Below, piece after piece: positions 34,450 to 43,501 of a stretch of 64,000 nt of DNA (its first letter is position 1; each line of letters begins with the position of its first letter). The stretch is from the NCBI GenBank assembly GCA_025454795.1, contig JALONT010000003.1, positions 47,925-111,924 on the forward strand, given 5' to 3'. The stretch is from Bacteroidales bacterium (GTDB lineage: Bacteria; Bacteroidota; Bacteroidia; Bacteroidales; VadinHA17). Position numbers and translations under genes: made by a program. The notes under the pieces were generated by a model. That model saw only the letters and a list, made by a program, of their open reading frames with translations. It ran no database searches and was not told the origin of the DNA.

Positions 34450-35529
34450 ATGAAAATAGAACTTAAAAAAGACTTTACATGGTCGCTTGTGGTGCCAACC
34501 AGTATGGGAGTTCGCATAACTCCGGCAAACGGACAGCCTGTTCATTGCAGCGATACATTTCATATGCAGGCTACTAGTGCTGAATCCAATGTAGCAAGTG
34601 TATCATCATTTCTTGGACTACCGGTCAAGATACTCACGACCTTTGTAAAAGACAGTCCGATAGCACGTTTTATAAAGGATAACCTTGCAAGCCGTCATAT
34701 TGCTTATGAGGGGGTTGAAGTTGAGCAGGGAGGACCCTGGGGTTACCGTCATCAGTTCAATATTGCCGACAGCGGATATGGCTCGCGGGGTCCCCGGGTT
34801 CAGAATGACCGTGCCGGGGAGGTGGGTAGAACACTGAATGTCAAGAACTTCGATCTTCCAGGGCTTTTCGGAAAAGAGGGTGTTCAGATCCTTCACCTTT
34901 CCGGACTGATTGCTGCTTTATCTCCGGAAACCAGCAACTTCTGCCTTGAGCTTGCGAGAGCAGCAAAAAAGTACGGAACCCGTATATCATTTGACCTTAA
35001 CTACCGTGCCTCCTTCTGGAAGAATCGTGAGAAAGAGCTTGCAGGCATATTTAAAGAAATTGCCGGCATTTCAGATATCCTTGTCGGCAATGAAGAAGAT
35101 TTCCAGCTTTGTCTGGGTATTCAGGGTCCAGAAGAGGGAGGTAAAGATCTGGCAGCAAAAATAGACAGCTTCAAGGAGATGATAAACAGGGTAAGAAAAG
35201 CATTTCCTGATGCTTCTGTTTTTGCAACCACCCTCCGGGAGGTAATTAGTACAAACGAACACCTTTGGGGTGCTATTATGCTTGAAGGAGAAAACTGGCA
35301 TGTAGTTGAGCCTCGCGAGATACATGTCCTCGACCGTATCGGTGGAGGTGACGGGTTTGTGGGCGGTATGCTCTATGCTATTCTTAAAGGATGGGAACCG
35401 GAGAAGTGGATCCAGTTCGGATGGGCTACAGGAGCCCTGGCGACAACTGTTGTAACAGACTACGGTCAGCCCGCCGATGAGGAGCAGGTCTGGAGCATCT
35501 GGAAAGGTAATGCAAGAGTCCGCAGATAA
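34450..35529 (+). CDS. PfkB-family sugar kinase (2-keto-3-deoxygluconate kinase-like)
   Basis: A 359-residue ribokinase-fold kinase. The anion-hole motif is RIGGGDGFVGGM, where most relatives have GAGD, and NVASVSSFLGLP and VGNEEDF are further family segments. The larger size and the GGGDGF motif resemble Bacteroidota enzymes annotated as 2-dehydro-3-deoxygluconokinases. The substrate is an inference. No partner aldolase lies next to it. A CACAGAG repeat follows immediately. Confidence 0.75.
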   Translation: MKIELKKDFTWSLVVPTSMGVRITPANGQPVHCSDTFHMQATSAESNVASVSSFLGLPVKILTTFVKDSPIARFIKDNLASRHIAYEGVEVEQGGPWGYRHQFNIADSGYGSRGPRVQNDRAGEVGRTLNVKNFDLPGLFGKEGVQILHLSGLIAALSPETSNFCLELARAAKKYGTRISFDLNYRASFWKNREKELAGIFKEIAGISDILVGNEEDFQLCLGIQGPEEGGKDLAAKIDSFKEMINRVRKAFPDASVFATTLREVISTNEHLWGAIMLEGENWHVVEPREIHVLDRIGGGDGFVGGMLYAILKGWEPEKWIQFGWATGALATTVVTDYGQPADEEQVWSIWKGNARVRR

Positions 35530-35533
35530 GAAT

Positions 35534-35644
35534 AAAAGAACTATCACAGAGCTACACAGAGAAGACACAGAGTTACACAGAGCCATAATAATTCAAGCTC
35601 TGTGGACCTCTGTGGTTCTCCGGATTTCCTCAGTGTAAGTTCTT
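35534..35644. repeat. CACAGAG-family dispersed repeat, copy E (solitary, with intact end)
   Basis: Four CACAGAG units, a short spacer (CCATAATAATTCAAG), then two CTCTGTG units and the end CTCAGTGTAAGTTCTT (35629-35644). That end is the exact reverse complement of the start of copy C at 9079-9094. The copy fills the gap between two convergent genes and can fold into a long hairpin, so a bidirectional terminator role is possible. Confidence 0.85.
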
Positions 35645-35646
35645 CC

Positions 35647-36996
35647 TTATTTCTTCCCTTTAAGTTTAAATTTCTTTACAAAATCATCAATAACCTGTGA
35701 AAGGTTCGGATCTCCTATTTCCTGGAGATCATAGTAGACCCTGGTATTAGGTTTCTTTATTTTAATAATCCTGTTAAGATCGATCGGTGTTGCAATGATC
35801 ACACTGTCACATTTTGTGTTATTGATGGTTTTCTCAAGGTCACGCAGCTGTTGTTCACCATATCCCATTGCGGGAAGCAGTGTTCCGATATTCGGGTAAA
35901 GTCTGAATGTTTCGCTCAGTTTACCCACTGTATAAGGCCTGGGATCAACGAGTTCCAAAGCACCGAATTTGCGGGCTGCAACAACTCCTGCACCGAGTTT
36001 CATTTCACCATGAGTAAGAGTAGGCCCGTCTTCCACAACAAGTACCCTCTTGCCTTTAATCAATGAAGGATTATCAACTTTTATCGGTGATGCACCGTCA
36101 ATAACGATTGCTTTCGGGTTTACCTTTTCAATACTTTCACGCACTATCTGAATCGCATCGGGTGCTGCACTATCCATTTTGTTGATGACCACCACATCAG
36201 CAATCCTCAACGTTACTTCACCCGGGTAATACTTCAATTCATGTCCTGCCCTGTGCGGATCAACGACCGTGATCATAAGATCAGGTTTATAGAACGGGAA
36301 ATCGTTGTTGCCTCCGTCCCATATAACAACATCACATCCTGCAGGATCTTTTTCTGCTTTGCGAAGGATTGCTTCATAATCAACACCTGCATAAATTACA
36401 TTTCCTCTGACTACATGAGGCTCATATTCTTCCATCTCTTCAACAGTACACTTATGTTTTTCAAGATCTTTAAGGACTGCAAACCGCTGAACTTTCTGGG
36501 CATTAAGATCTCCATAAGGCATAGGATGGCGAATTGCAACCACTTTTAGTCCTCTGGACATTAAAAGCTCAATAACTCTCCTGGATGTCTGGCTCTTTCC
36601 GCAGCCGGTTCTGACAGCTCCGACAGCAATTAAGGGTTTTGTACTTTTCACCATTGTATCATTGGGCCCCAGCAGAACAAAATTTGCACCAGCTGCGTTA
36701 ACAATGGCACTGACAGCCATTACTTTCTGATAGGTCACATCGCTGTATGAAAAAATACAGTCGTCAACTTTATATTTTTTTATGAGTTCCGGAAGATTTT
36801 CTTCAGTAAAAATCGGGATGCCCTTAGGATAAAGCTTTCCGGCAAGCTCTTTTGGATATTTTCTTCCCTCAATATCGGGGATCTGTGCTGCCGTAAAAGC
36901 TACAACATTATAATACTCATTATCCCTGAAACAAGTATTAAAATTATGGAAATCCCTTCCTGCTGCACCAATTATGATGACATTTTTCTTAAACAT
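35647..36996 (-). CDS. Cyclic 2,3-diphosphoglycerate synthetase-like P-loop protein
   Basis: A 449-residue protein with an N-terminal Rossmann-like region (NVIIIGAAGRDFHNF), a P-loop GAVRTGCGKSQTS (126-138), the DVVIWDGGNNDFPF segment, an NKMD guanine/adenine-type motif in VVVINKMDSA, and a VEDGPTLTHGEM block. This matches the archaeal cyclic 2,3-diphosphoglycerate synthetase family and its bacterial relatives, often labelled simply GTPase. Whether the bacterial protein makes cDPG is unproven. It stands alone and ends two bases from copy E. A TACATTTG box (37062-37069) may be its promoter. Confidence 0.75.
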   Translation of the reverse strand: MFKKNVIIIGAAGRDFHNFNTCFRDNEYYNVVAFTAAQIPDIEGRKYPKELAGKLYPKGIPIFTEENLPELIKKYKVDDCIFSYSDVTYQKVMAVSAIVNAAGANFVLLGPNDTMVKSTKPLIAVGAVRTGCGKSQTSRRVIELLMSRGLKVVAIRHPMPYGDLNAQKVQRFAVLKDLEKHKCTVEEMEEYEPHVVRGNVIYAGVDYEAILRKAEKDPAGCDVVIWDGGNNDFPFYKPDLMITVVDPHRAGHELKYYPGEVTLRIADVVVINKMDSAAPDAIQIVRESIEKVNPKAIVIDGASPIKVDNPSLIKGKRVLVVEDGPTLTHGEMKLGAGVVAARKFGALELVDPRPYTVGKLSETFRLYPNIGTLLPAMGYGEQQLRDLEKTINNTKCDSVIIATPIDLNRIIKIKKPNTRVYYDLQEIGDPNLSQVIDDFVKKFKLKGKK

Positions 36997-37061
36997 AAAT
37001 CCTCCTTGTTTTTAAAAATTTATTTTTGTGATTAGAGAAGTTTCATTATAAAATGATTCGA

Positions 37062-37069
37062 CAAATGTA
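37062..37069 (-). promoter_or_regulatory. Putative -7 box of the cDPG synthetase-like gene
   Basis: The minus strand reads TACATTTG, matching TAnnTTTG, about 66 bases before the start codon. No clear -33 box was found. The rest of the 252-base divergent gap is AT-rich, with nothing else recognised. Confidence 0.35.
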
Positions 37070-37248
37070 TAATTTGCATACCGTAATTCCGAGTGTTTAA
37101 GGGATTTTTTTATATATCGTTTTTATAAGCTAACATTCTGTAATACTATCTGTTATATTTATTGTTAATACAACGTTAAAAATGTTTAAGAAATTGATCC
37201 GGAGATAAAAGGTGATCTGGCAAATTCTTTGTACTATTATAACATCTA

Positions 37249-37860
37249 ATGAATGTCCTGGCACACATATACCTGTCCGGTGATTCCGACAAAATAATCA
37301 TCGGAAACTACATAGGAGATTATGTAAAAGGACGTGATTATCTGGAATATCCGGACCTTATTCGTAAAGGCATTATACTTCACCGGCACATAGATGGTTT
37401 TACTGACCGTCACCCGGTAGTTCACAGGAGTAAAATTTTTTTTTCAAGGAAGTACCATAAATATTCAGGGGTAATTACTGATATCATTTATGATCACTTC
37501 CTTACAAAGGAATGGAATCTGTTTTCGCGCAGACCTCTTGAAAGTGTAACTTATAATTTTTACAGGGCTCTGGTGAACAACTATGAAATATTGCCGGCAA
37601 ATGTAAAGGAAATGATGCCGTTCTTCATAATCAACAACTGGATCGAATCATATCAGACTGTCAATGGTATACGGCATGTATTAAAGACATTAAGCAAACG
37701 GTCAACCCTTCCTTCTGAAACAAGGTTTGCAATCCGTGCACTCAAGAAAAACTATTATTCGCTTCAGGATGATTTCCTTGAGTTTTTTCCGCAGCTTATA
37801 GATTATGTCGAAAAGGATTTTGGCGTAGAGATCTCACACAGGATTACAATCCCGTTCTGA
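37249..37860 (+). CDS. Acyl carrier protein phosphodiesterase (AcpH-like)
   Basis: A 203-residue protein of the AcpH family, which removes the 4'-phosphopantetheine arm from acyl carrier protein. MNVLAHIYLSGDS, GNYIGDYVKGRD, the histidine pair in LHRHIDGFTDRHP and DIIYDHFLTKEW give the HD-like metal centre of the family. Length matches. It ends directly next to the stop of rodA on the opposite strand, without a spacer. Confidence 0.85.
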   Translation: MNVLAHIYLSGDSDKIIIGNYIGDYVKGRDYLEYPDLIRKGIILHRHIDGFTDRHPVVHRSKIFFSRKYHKYSGVITDIIYDHFLTKEWNLFSRRPLESVTYNFYRALVNNYEILPANVKEMMPFFIINNWIESYQTVNGIRHVLKTLSKRSTLPSETRFAIRALKKNYYSLQDDFLEFFPQLIDYVEKDFGVEISHRITIPF

Positions 37861-39285
37861 TCACACCAGATATTCTGTTCGTCCTGCATCCAGCCTCAGA
37901 AAAATAAACAGCAATATCGTGAATCCCCACAGGGAGCTTCCACCATAGCTGAAAAACGGTAAAGGGATACCTATGACCGGCACCAGGCCAACAGCCATTC
38001 CTATATTGATGAAGAAATGGATGAACAGGATTGAAATGACTCCATAACCATAAATCCTTGAGAATACCGACCTCTGTCGTTCAGCCAGGAAGATCAGTCT
38101 GAGCAGTAGAAAAAGATATGCTCCTATAACGATGAATGACCCCAGGAAACCCCACTCCTCCCCGACTGTACAGAAAATAAAATCGGTGCTCTGCGCCGGT
38201 ACAAATTTGAATTTCGTCTGAGTCCCCTGGAGATATCCTTTCCCGGTAAATCCTCCTGATCCGATAGAGATGATCGACTGGTTAACATTGTATCCCATAC
38301 CATGAGGATCAGATTTGAAGCCAAGCATGATCTCCACCCTTTCCTTCTGATGTGTCCGAAGCAGATTATTGAAAGCAAAATCAACAAAATTGATATAGAG
38401 TATACTTCCCAGAAGAAAAGTATAAATAATAAGTACAGCTATTGCTTTCTTTGAGTATATATAAAAAGCGAAAGCAATTCCCGACAGGATAAGTGAAATT
38501 AACAGAACAAGCTCATTGCCAAGCGATCCAATTACATAATAATCAAGCAAATAGAGCGAACCACTGATTAAGATAAAAATTCCAAGCCCCGCAAAGAAGA
38601 GTTTCCATCTTCTGGTAGCAAACCATGTCAGAAGGATTGCTATCGTAACAAGACCTATTTCGAGGTAAAGGTTGTCCAGCAAAAGTGTCAGGAAGAAAAG
38701 AAGGACCATGAGCAGTCCCGAGACAAAAATAAAGGGGCTCATCCCTTCACGGAAAAGAACTAATAAGAATGCGAAGAAGACGATAGTTGAACCCATATCC
38801 GGCTGTAATGCTGTCAGCAATGCCGGCAACAGGATAATCCCGACAGCAGGAATAATAACTTTAAGCCTTGTCAGCTCCTGCCTGCGGTTATTCAGAAACG
38901 TTGCCAGAGCAAGGGCTGTACCGAATTTAGCAAATTCGGAAGGCTGGAAACTCACAGGTCCGAATTCGAACCATGACCTTGCTCCGTTTATTTCTTTCCC
39001 GAATACAAGGACCAGCACCAGCAGCAAGATGAGAAATCCGTAGATGAACCATGAAAAAAACAGATAGAATCTGCTGTCGATAATTACAACAAATACTGCC
39101 AAGACAATCGTCGCAAGTATCCAGATGAACTGCCTGCCATATCTCTGGGTAAGATCAAGGATCTCCTTATGTTCCTCATTATATACAGCAGCATAGATAT
39201 TGAACCAGCCCATGGTAACCATCAGCAGGAATAGAAGGATCGTAGTTTTATCGATCCCGTTCCATATATTAACGCTGCGCTTCAT
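37861..39285 (-). CDS. rodA: Rod-shape glycosyltransferase RodA (SEDS family)
   Basis: The peptidoglycan polymerase partner of PBP2 in lateral wall growth. From the ATG at 39285 it has 474 residues and about ten membrane segments, with SEDS motifs: FGPVSFQPSEFAK, LTALQPDMGST, and the C-terminal GIPLPFFSYGGSS. The longer frame to 39324 would overlap mrdA by 56 bases and begins with a non-membrane peptide; the chosen start overlaps mrdA by 17. It is the last gene of the mreBCD-mrdA-rodA run. Confidence 0.94.
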   Translation of the reverse strand: MKRSVNIWNGIDKTTILLFLLMVTMGWFNIYAAVYNEEHKEILDLTQRYGRQFIWILATIVLAVFVVIIDSRFYLFFSWFIYGFLILLLVLVLVFGKEINGARSWFEFGPVSFQPSEFAKFGTALALATFLNNRRQELTRLKVIIPAVGIILLPALLTALQPDMGSTIVFFAFLLVLFREGMSPFIFVSGLLMVLLFFLTLLLDNLYLEIGLVTIAILLTWFATRRWKLFFAGLGIFILISGSLYLLDYYVIGSLGNELVLLISLILSGIAFAFYIYSKKAIAVLIIYTFLLGSILYINFVDFAFNNLLRTHQKERVEIMLGFKSDPHGMGYNVNQSIISIGSGGFTGKGYLQGTQTKFKFVPAQSTDFIFCTVGEEWGFLGSFIVIGAYLFLLLRLIFLAERQRSVFSRIYGYGVISILFIHFFINIGMAVGLVPVIGIPLPFFSYGGSSLWGFTILLFIFLRLDAGRTEYLV

Positions 39286-41113
39286 TTTCTGTTTCCGGAG
39301 ATTGGTTAAGCAGGTTAAGGTCAAGCATTCTCTGTTCCATCGGTTTGTTTGTTACAACACCCTTCAGGTGTTTTTCAATCATTAAAGTCGCCAAAGGAGC
39401 AGCATAGGTCGCTCCAAAGCCTACATTTTCAACATAAACAGCAATTGCGATCGTGGGATTATCCTTAGGTGCGAATGCAATAAATACAGAATGGTCTTTA
39501 CCATGCGGATTCTGGGCTGTGCCTGTTTTACCGCAAACAATTATCCCGTTCAAGGCTGCTATCCGCGCTGTTGCTCCGGCTCCGCCATTCACGGCAGCTT
39601 CCATTCCCAGTATTATCTCTTCAAAATTAGACGAATCAATACCTGTTTCGTGCCTGACAGTAAATCTTGGATCGATTTTATGTCCGGTGCCAATTGATTT
39701 GACAATATGAGGTGTATAAAAATATCCCCTGTTGGCAATTGCAGCAGTCATATTTGCCATCTGAAGCGGAGTTGTTTCAACCTCTCCCTGTCCGATCGCC
39801 ATGGATATTACCGTTAGCGCTTTCCATTTGTTCTTCCCATGATACCTGTCAAAATATTCTGAAGATGGAATTAAACCCGGGAGTTCGTTGGAAAATTCTG
39901 TGCCCAGCTTTTTCCCGAATCCAAAATCTGTAAGATAACTCCGCCATTTCTCATAAGCTTCTCCCACTGTGCCATAACGCGGATTCTCAAGAATCTTCCT
40001 GAAGGTCTGGCAGAAGTATGCATTACATGAATTCATAATTGCACCTTCCAGGTCGAGAGGTGAAGAATGAGAGTGGCAGGCAACAAAAAGATATCCGTTA
40101 TTGCAACCGAACATTGTTGATGGTACAATGACTTTTTCCTGCAAAGCTATCAGTCCGATTACCGGCTTGAAAGTTGATCCCGGTGGATATTTTGCCATTG
40201 AAGCCCTGTTAAAAAGGGGTTTGTACATTGTATCTGCCTGGAGCCTGGCAAAATTCTCAGAGCGCACCCTTCCAACAAGTAATCCCGGGTCATAGTTCGG
40301 AGAAGATACAAATGCAAGCATCTCTCCGGTTTTTGGTTCAATAGCAACTATGCTGCCTCTTTTGTTCTGCATCAGGAGTTCCCCATACTCCTGGAGATCA
40401 AGGTCAATTCCGGATATGATATCAGAACCCTGAACATCCAGCGTATCGCGTGACTCATTATCATAAGATCCTTTTATCCGGCCGTAAACATCCACCAAAT
40501 ATATCTTTACACCGCGTGTTCCTCTTAGGTCTTTTTCGTATGCTTCCTCAATTCCAAGCTTGCCAATATAATCACCCGGCTTGTAGTAGGGATCCTTCTT
40601 AATTAAAGCTTCGTCTACTTCGCTTACATATCCGAGAAGATGGGCTGCAACCGGTTTTGAATATTTCCGGAGTGTCCTCGACTGCACATAAAACCCGGGA
40701 TACATGAACATTTTTTCCTGAAACCGGGCATAAGTTTCAGCCGATACCTGTTTCAGAAATACTGAGGGGGCTCTCCGTGAGTAATTCCTGGCAGCCTTTA
40801 GTCTCTCTCTGAAAATTTCCTTTGATATCTCCAGATCATTGCAAAAAACAGTTGTATCCATTTTCCCTGTCTGCCCGGGAACAACCATTATGTCATATGC
40901 TGCCTGGTTTGATACGATCAGCTTTCCATTCCGGTCATAGATCAGCCCTCGTGCCGGATACTGCGTTTCATAACGCAGGACATTATTATCGGCAGACATC
41001 CTGTAAGTATCCTTTACGACCTGAATTATAAAAAGCCTTATAATCAGTGCTACTGATGCAAGCACGATAAGTGAGATAATGATATATTTCCTGCTGACAT
41101 ATATGTCTTTCAT
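39269..41113 (-). CDS. mrdA: Penicillin-binding protein 2
   Basis: The transpeptidase of the elongasome. The 614-residue protein has a single N-terminal membrane anchor (about 11-33), a pedestal domain with the PARGLIYDRNG segment, and the transpeptidase domain with the active-site serine in STFK (313-316), SCN (362-364) and KTG (529-531). All three motifs are intact. It follows mreD after about ten bases and overlaps rodA. Confidence 0.96.
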   Translation of the reverse strand: MKDIYVSRKYIIISLIVLASVALIIRLFIIQVVKDTYRMSADNNVLRYETQYPARGLIYDRNGKLIVSNQAAYDIMVVPGQTGKMDTTVFCNDLEISKEIFRERLKAARNYSRRAPSVFLKQVSAETYARFQEKMFMYPGFYVQSRTLRKYSKPVAAHLLGYVSEVDEALIKKDPYYKPGDYIGKLGIEEAYEKDLRGTRGVKIYLVDVYGRIKGSYDNESRDTLDVQGSDIISGIDLDLQEYGELLMQNKRGSIVAIEPKTGEMLAFVSSPNYDPGLLVGRVRSENFARLQADTMYKPLFNRASMAKYPPGSTFKPVIGLIALQEKVIVPSTMFGCNNGYLFVACHSHSSPLDLEGAIMNSCNAYFCQTFRKILENPRYGTVGEAYEKWRSYLTDFGFGKKLGTEFSNELPGLIPSSEYFDRYHGKNKWKALTVISMAIGQGEVETTPLQMANMTAAIANRGYFYTPHIVKSIGTGHKIDPRFTVRHETGIDSSNFEEIILGMEAAVNGGAGATARIAALNGIIVCGKTGTAQNPHGKDHSVFIAFAPKDNPTIAIAVYVENVGFGATYAAPLATLMIEKHLKGVVTNKPMEQRMLDLNLLNQSPETENEAQR

Positions 41114-41123
41114 GACCTGGCGG

Positions 41124-41630
41124 CTATTTCCATTTTCTGATGTATTCCAGAAGAAGAATGAAGGTTATTGAGAAAAGTGAGCTTAATAATACTCTGAGAA
41201 GTGTCCTGAAGAAATCTGTGAACCGGAAAACTTCCAGGTAGAAAAGGGCGGTATGATGCACAACCACTATGACAATGGTGTAAATCAGGAACCACCTTAC
41301 ACCGTATGCAAACATTGAAGGATTGCCTCCCGGCTCATAACCATCTCTGGGTGATATGACTCTAAGAATATAAGGACGTACAAAACCTGCAACAACTGTT
41401 GCTGAAGTATGCATACCGGGAGATCCTGAAAAGAAATCAATCGTCAGCCCGGTAAAAAAAGAAATAATCAGAAGTAACCATCCGGGAATCTCCACAGGAA
41501 GAAGCAGGATGAACATTATATAAATGTATGGATTTATATATCCGCTGAACTGTATATTATTGAATAACAGAACCTGAAGCAGGACCAATATTATAAAGAA
41601 CAGACCAAATTTCAGAGTTCTGTTGATCAT
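41124..41630 (-). CDS. mreD: Rod-shape-determining membrane protein MreD
   Basis: A small hydrophobic protein of 168 residues with about five membrane segments, from FGLFFIILVLLQVLLF near the N-terminus to LLSSLFSITFILLLEY near the end. Sequence conservation in this family is low, so the call rests on hydropathy, length and the invariant position between mreC and mrdA. Its start overlaps the mreC stop by four bases. Confidence 0.9.
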   Translation of the reverse strand: MINRTLKFGLFFIILVLLQVLLFNNIQFSGYINPYIYIMFILLLPVEIPGWLLLIISFFTGLTIDFFSGSPGMHTSATVVAGFVRPYILRVISPRDGYEPGGNPSMFAYGVRWFLIYTIVIVVVHHTALFYLEVFRFTDFFRTLLRVLLSSLFSITFILLLEYIRKWK

Positions 41631-42448
41631 AGAAATAGTTTTTCAAGTTCAATTTGTTCCTTCTTTTTCAGATTGCCAATTGCATTAACAAAATGAAGCT
41701 TCTTGAAATCAGTCAGAAGCAAAACCTCAATCCTGTAAAAATCGCCGCCGATCTTTTCAAAATCACTCACCGTTCCGACCAGAATTCCTTCAGGAAATAC
41801 TGCGGAATACCCTGTGGTTTCAATAGTATCACCTATACCAAAAGTCACATGTTGAGGAATTTCGTTTAAAACAGCATGACTGTAATCCCTGCCATCCCAG
41901 CTCAACGATCCGAAATATCCATTTGATTTTATCCTTGCACTTAATTTAAAATCGAGATTGAGCAGTGACATCACGACAGAATAATTTTCCGAACAGCCCA
42001 CAATGACTCCCGCTGCGTTCTTGCCATCAGTAACAGCCATATCAACGGATAATCCCTGTTCCCTTCCCTTGTTCAGCGTAAAGAAATTCTTCTGCCGGTT
42101 AACAGAATTGCTGACTACTTCAGCAGTAGAATAAGAATATTGTTGCTGATGTATCGTGTCGACCAGGGGTGAAAAAGAAAGATCATTCCTGTTGACGGAG
42201 CGCTCCAGGGTATTCCTGAGGATTGCATTCTCTCTTGCAAGGGACTGACTTATTTCCCGAAGGTGGAAATAGGTCCTGGTGTTGCTAACCTTCTTTTCTA
42301 TTCCTGTTGTTAAACCTCTGATCCCTTTTATTATTCGCGCATTTTGATAACTGTTCCCGTTGCTGATCAAATAAATTGCTATCCCTTCAAGTATCAGAAA
42401 GATGATCAGATGATTATACTTAGCAAGAAAGTTCAGCAGGTTTCTCAT
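41627..42448 (-). CDS. mreC: Rod-shape-determining protein MreC
   Basis: A bitopic periplasmic scaffold of 273 residues. It has an N-terminal membrane anchor (LIIFLILEGIAIYLIS), a coiled-coil region (about 55-85), and the MreC beta-domain with GREQGLSVDMAVTDGKNAAGVIVG and GDTIETTGYSAVFPEGILVGTV, the family signature. It lies 13 bases after mreB and overlaps mreD by four bases. Confidence 0.95.
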   Translation of the reverse strand: MRNLLNFLAKYNHLIIFLILEGIAIYLISNGNSYQNARIIKGIRGLTTGIEKKVSNTRTYFHLREISQSLARENAILRNTLERSVNRNDLSFSPLVDTIHQQQYSYSTAEVVSNSVNRQKNFFTLNKGREQGLSVDMAVTDGKNAAGVIVGCSENYSVVMSLLNLDFKLSARIKSNGYFGSLSWDGRDYSHAVLNEIPQHVTFGIGDTIETTGYSAVFPEGILVGTVSDFEKIGGDFYRIEVLLLTDFKKLHFVNAIGNLKKKEQIELEKLFL

Positions 42449-42461
42449 TCACAAAGACAGA

Positions 42462-43484
42462 TTATCTCATGAGGAACGGGAATTTATCTACGTTCTTAAG
42501 TGCAACCCCTGTTCCCCGTGCAACTGCATGAAGCGGATCTTCAACCACATTGAAATTAATGTTTATTTTGTCTGTAAGTCTTTTATCAAACCCTCTGAGC
42601 AGTGCACCGCCGCCAGCCATGTAAATACCCTTATTCACAATATCGGCATAGAGTTCGGGAGGTGTCTGTTCAAGAACGTTAAGAATAGCCGCCTCAACTT
42701 TTGATAATGATTTATCAAGACAATAAGCTATCTCCTGGTACGAAATTGGAATTTCAATCGGGAGTGCAGTCATTATATTCGGACCTCTGACAACATAGTC
42801 TGCCGGAGGGTTCTCTATATCAGGCAATGCGGCTCCGACGCCGATTTTAATATCTTCTGCAGTCCTTTCACCAATTTTTATATTATGCTGATGCCTCATA
42901 TATGCCTGGATATCAGCAGTAAAACCGTCGCCTGCAATCCTGATTGATTTATTGCAAACTATTCCACCGAGAGCGATTACTGCTATCTCGGTTGTTCCCC
43001 CGCCGATATCAACAACCATACATCCTTCAGGAGCTTCCACGTCAAGTCCGATACCAATAGCTGCAGCCATTGGTTCATAAATCATATAGACATCCCGCCC
43101 GCCTGCATGTTCTGAAGAGTCCCGTACTGCCCGGATCTCCACCTCGGTGCTGCCAGAAGGGATGCATACAACCATTTTTAATGATGGAGAAAAAAACCGG
43201 GGCCCTTTGTTAATCATTTTAATCATTCCTCTGATCATCAGTTCGGCAGCGTTGAAATCAGCAATTACACCATCCCGCAAAGGCCTGATTGTCTTTATAT
43301 TCTCATGTGTCTTGCCATGCATCTGCCTGGCTGCTTCCCCTATTGCTATAAGTTTCCCTGAATTTTTATCTATTGCAACTATTGATGGTTCATCAACAAC
43401 TACCTTGTCGTTATGAATTATGATAGTATTTGCTGTCCCAAGATCTATAGCAATCTCCTGCGTTAAAAAAGAAAATAGTCCCAT
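42462..43484 (-). CDS. mreB: Actin-like rod-shape protein MreB
   Basis: The actin homologue that positions the elongasome. The 340-residue protein has phosphate-1 IDLGTANT (13-20), the phosphate-2 motif VVDIGGGTTEIAV, and the adenosine motif YMAGGGALLRG. Length and motifs are standard. It starts 17 bases after the purH stop and leads the mreBCD-mrdA-rodA run, the usual order in Bacteroidota. Confidence 0.97.
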   Translation of the reverse strand: MGLFSFLTQEIAIDLGTANTIIIHNDKVVVDEPSIVAIDKNSGKLIAIGEAARQMHGKTHENIKTIRPLRDGVIADFNAAELMIRGMIKMINKGPRFFSPSLKMVVCIPSGSTEVEIRAVRDSSEHAGGRDVYMIYEPMAAAIGIGLDVEAPEGCMVVDIGGGTTEIAVIALGGIVCNKSIRIAGDGFTADIQAYMRHQHNIKIGERTAEDIKIGVGAALPDIENPPADYVVRGPNIMTALPIEIPISYQEIAYCLDKSLSKVEAAILNVLEQTPPELYADIVNKGIYMAGGGALLRGFDKRLTDKININFNVVEDPLHAVARGTGVALKNVDKFPFLMR

Positions 43485-43501
43485 TGAATGAGTAAATTAT
43501 A

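Noticed and set aside
37861..39324. Longer rodA start at 39324
   Set aside because: It adds 13 residues unlike the family and overlaps mrdA by 56 bases; the ATG at 39285 fits better.
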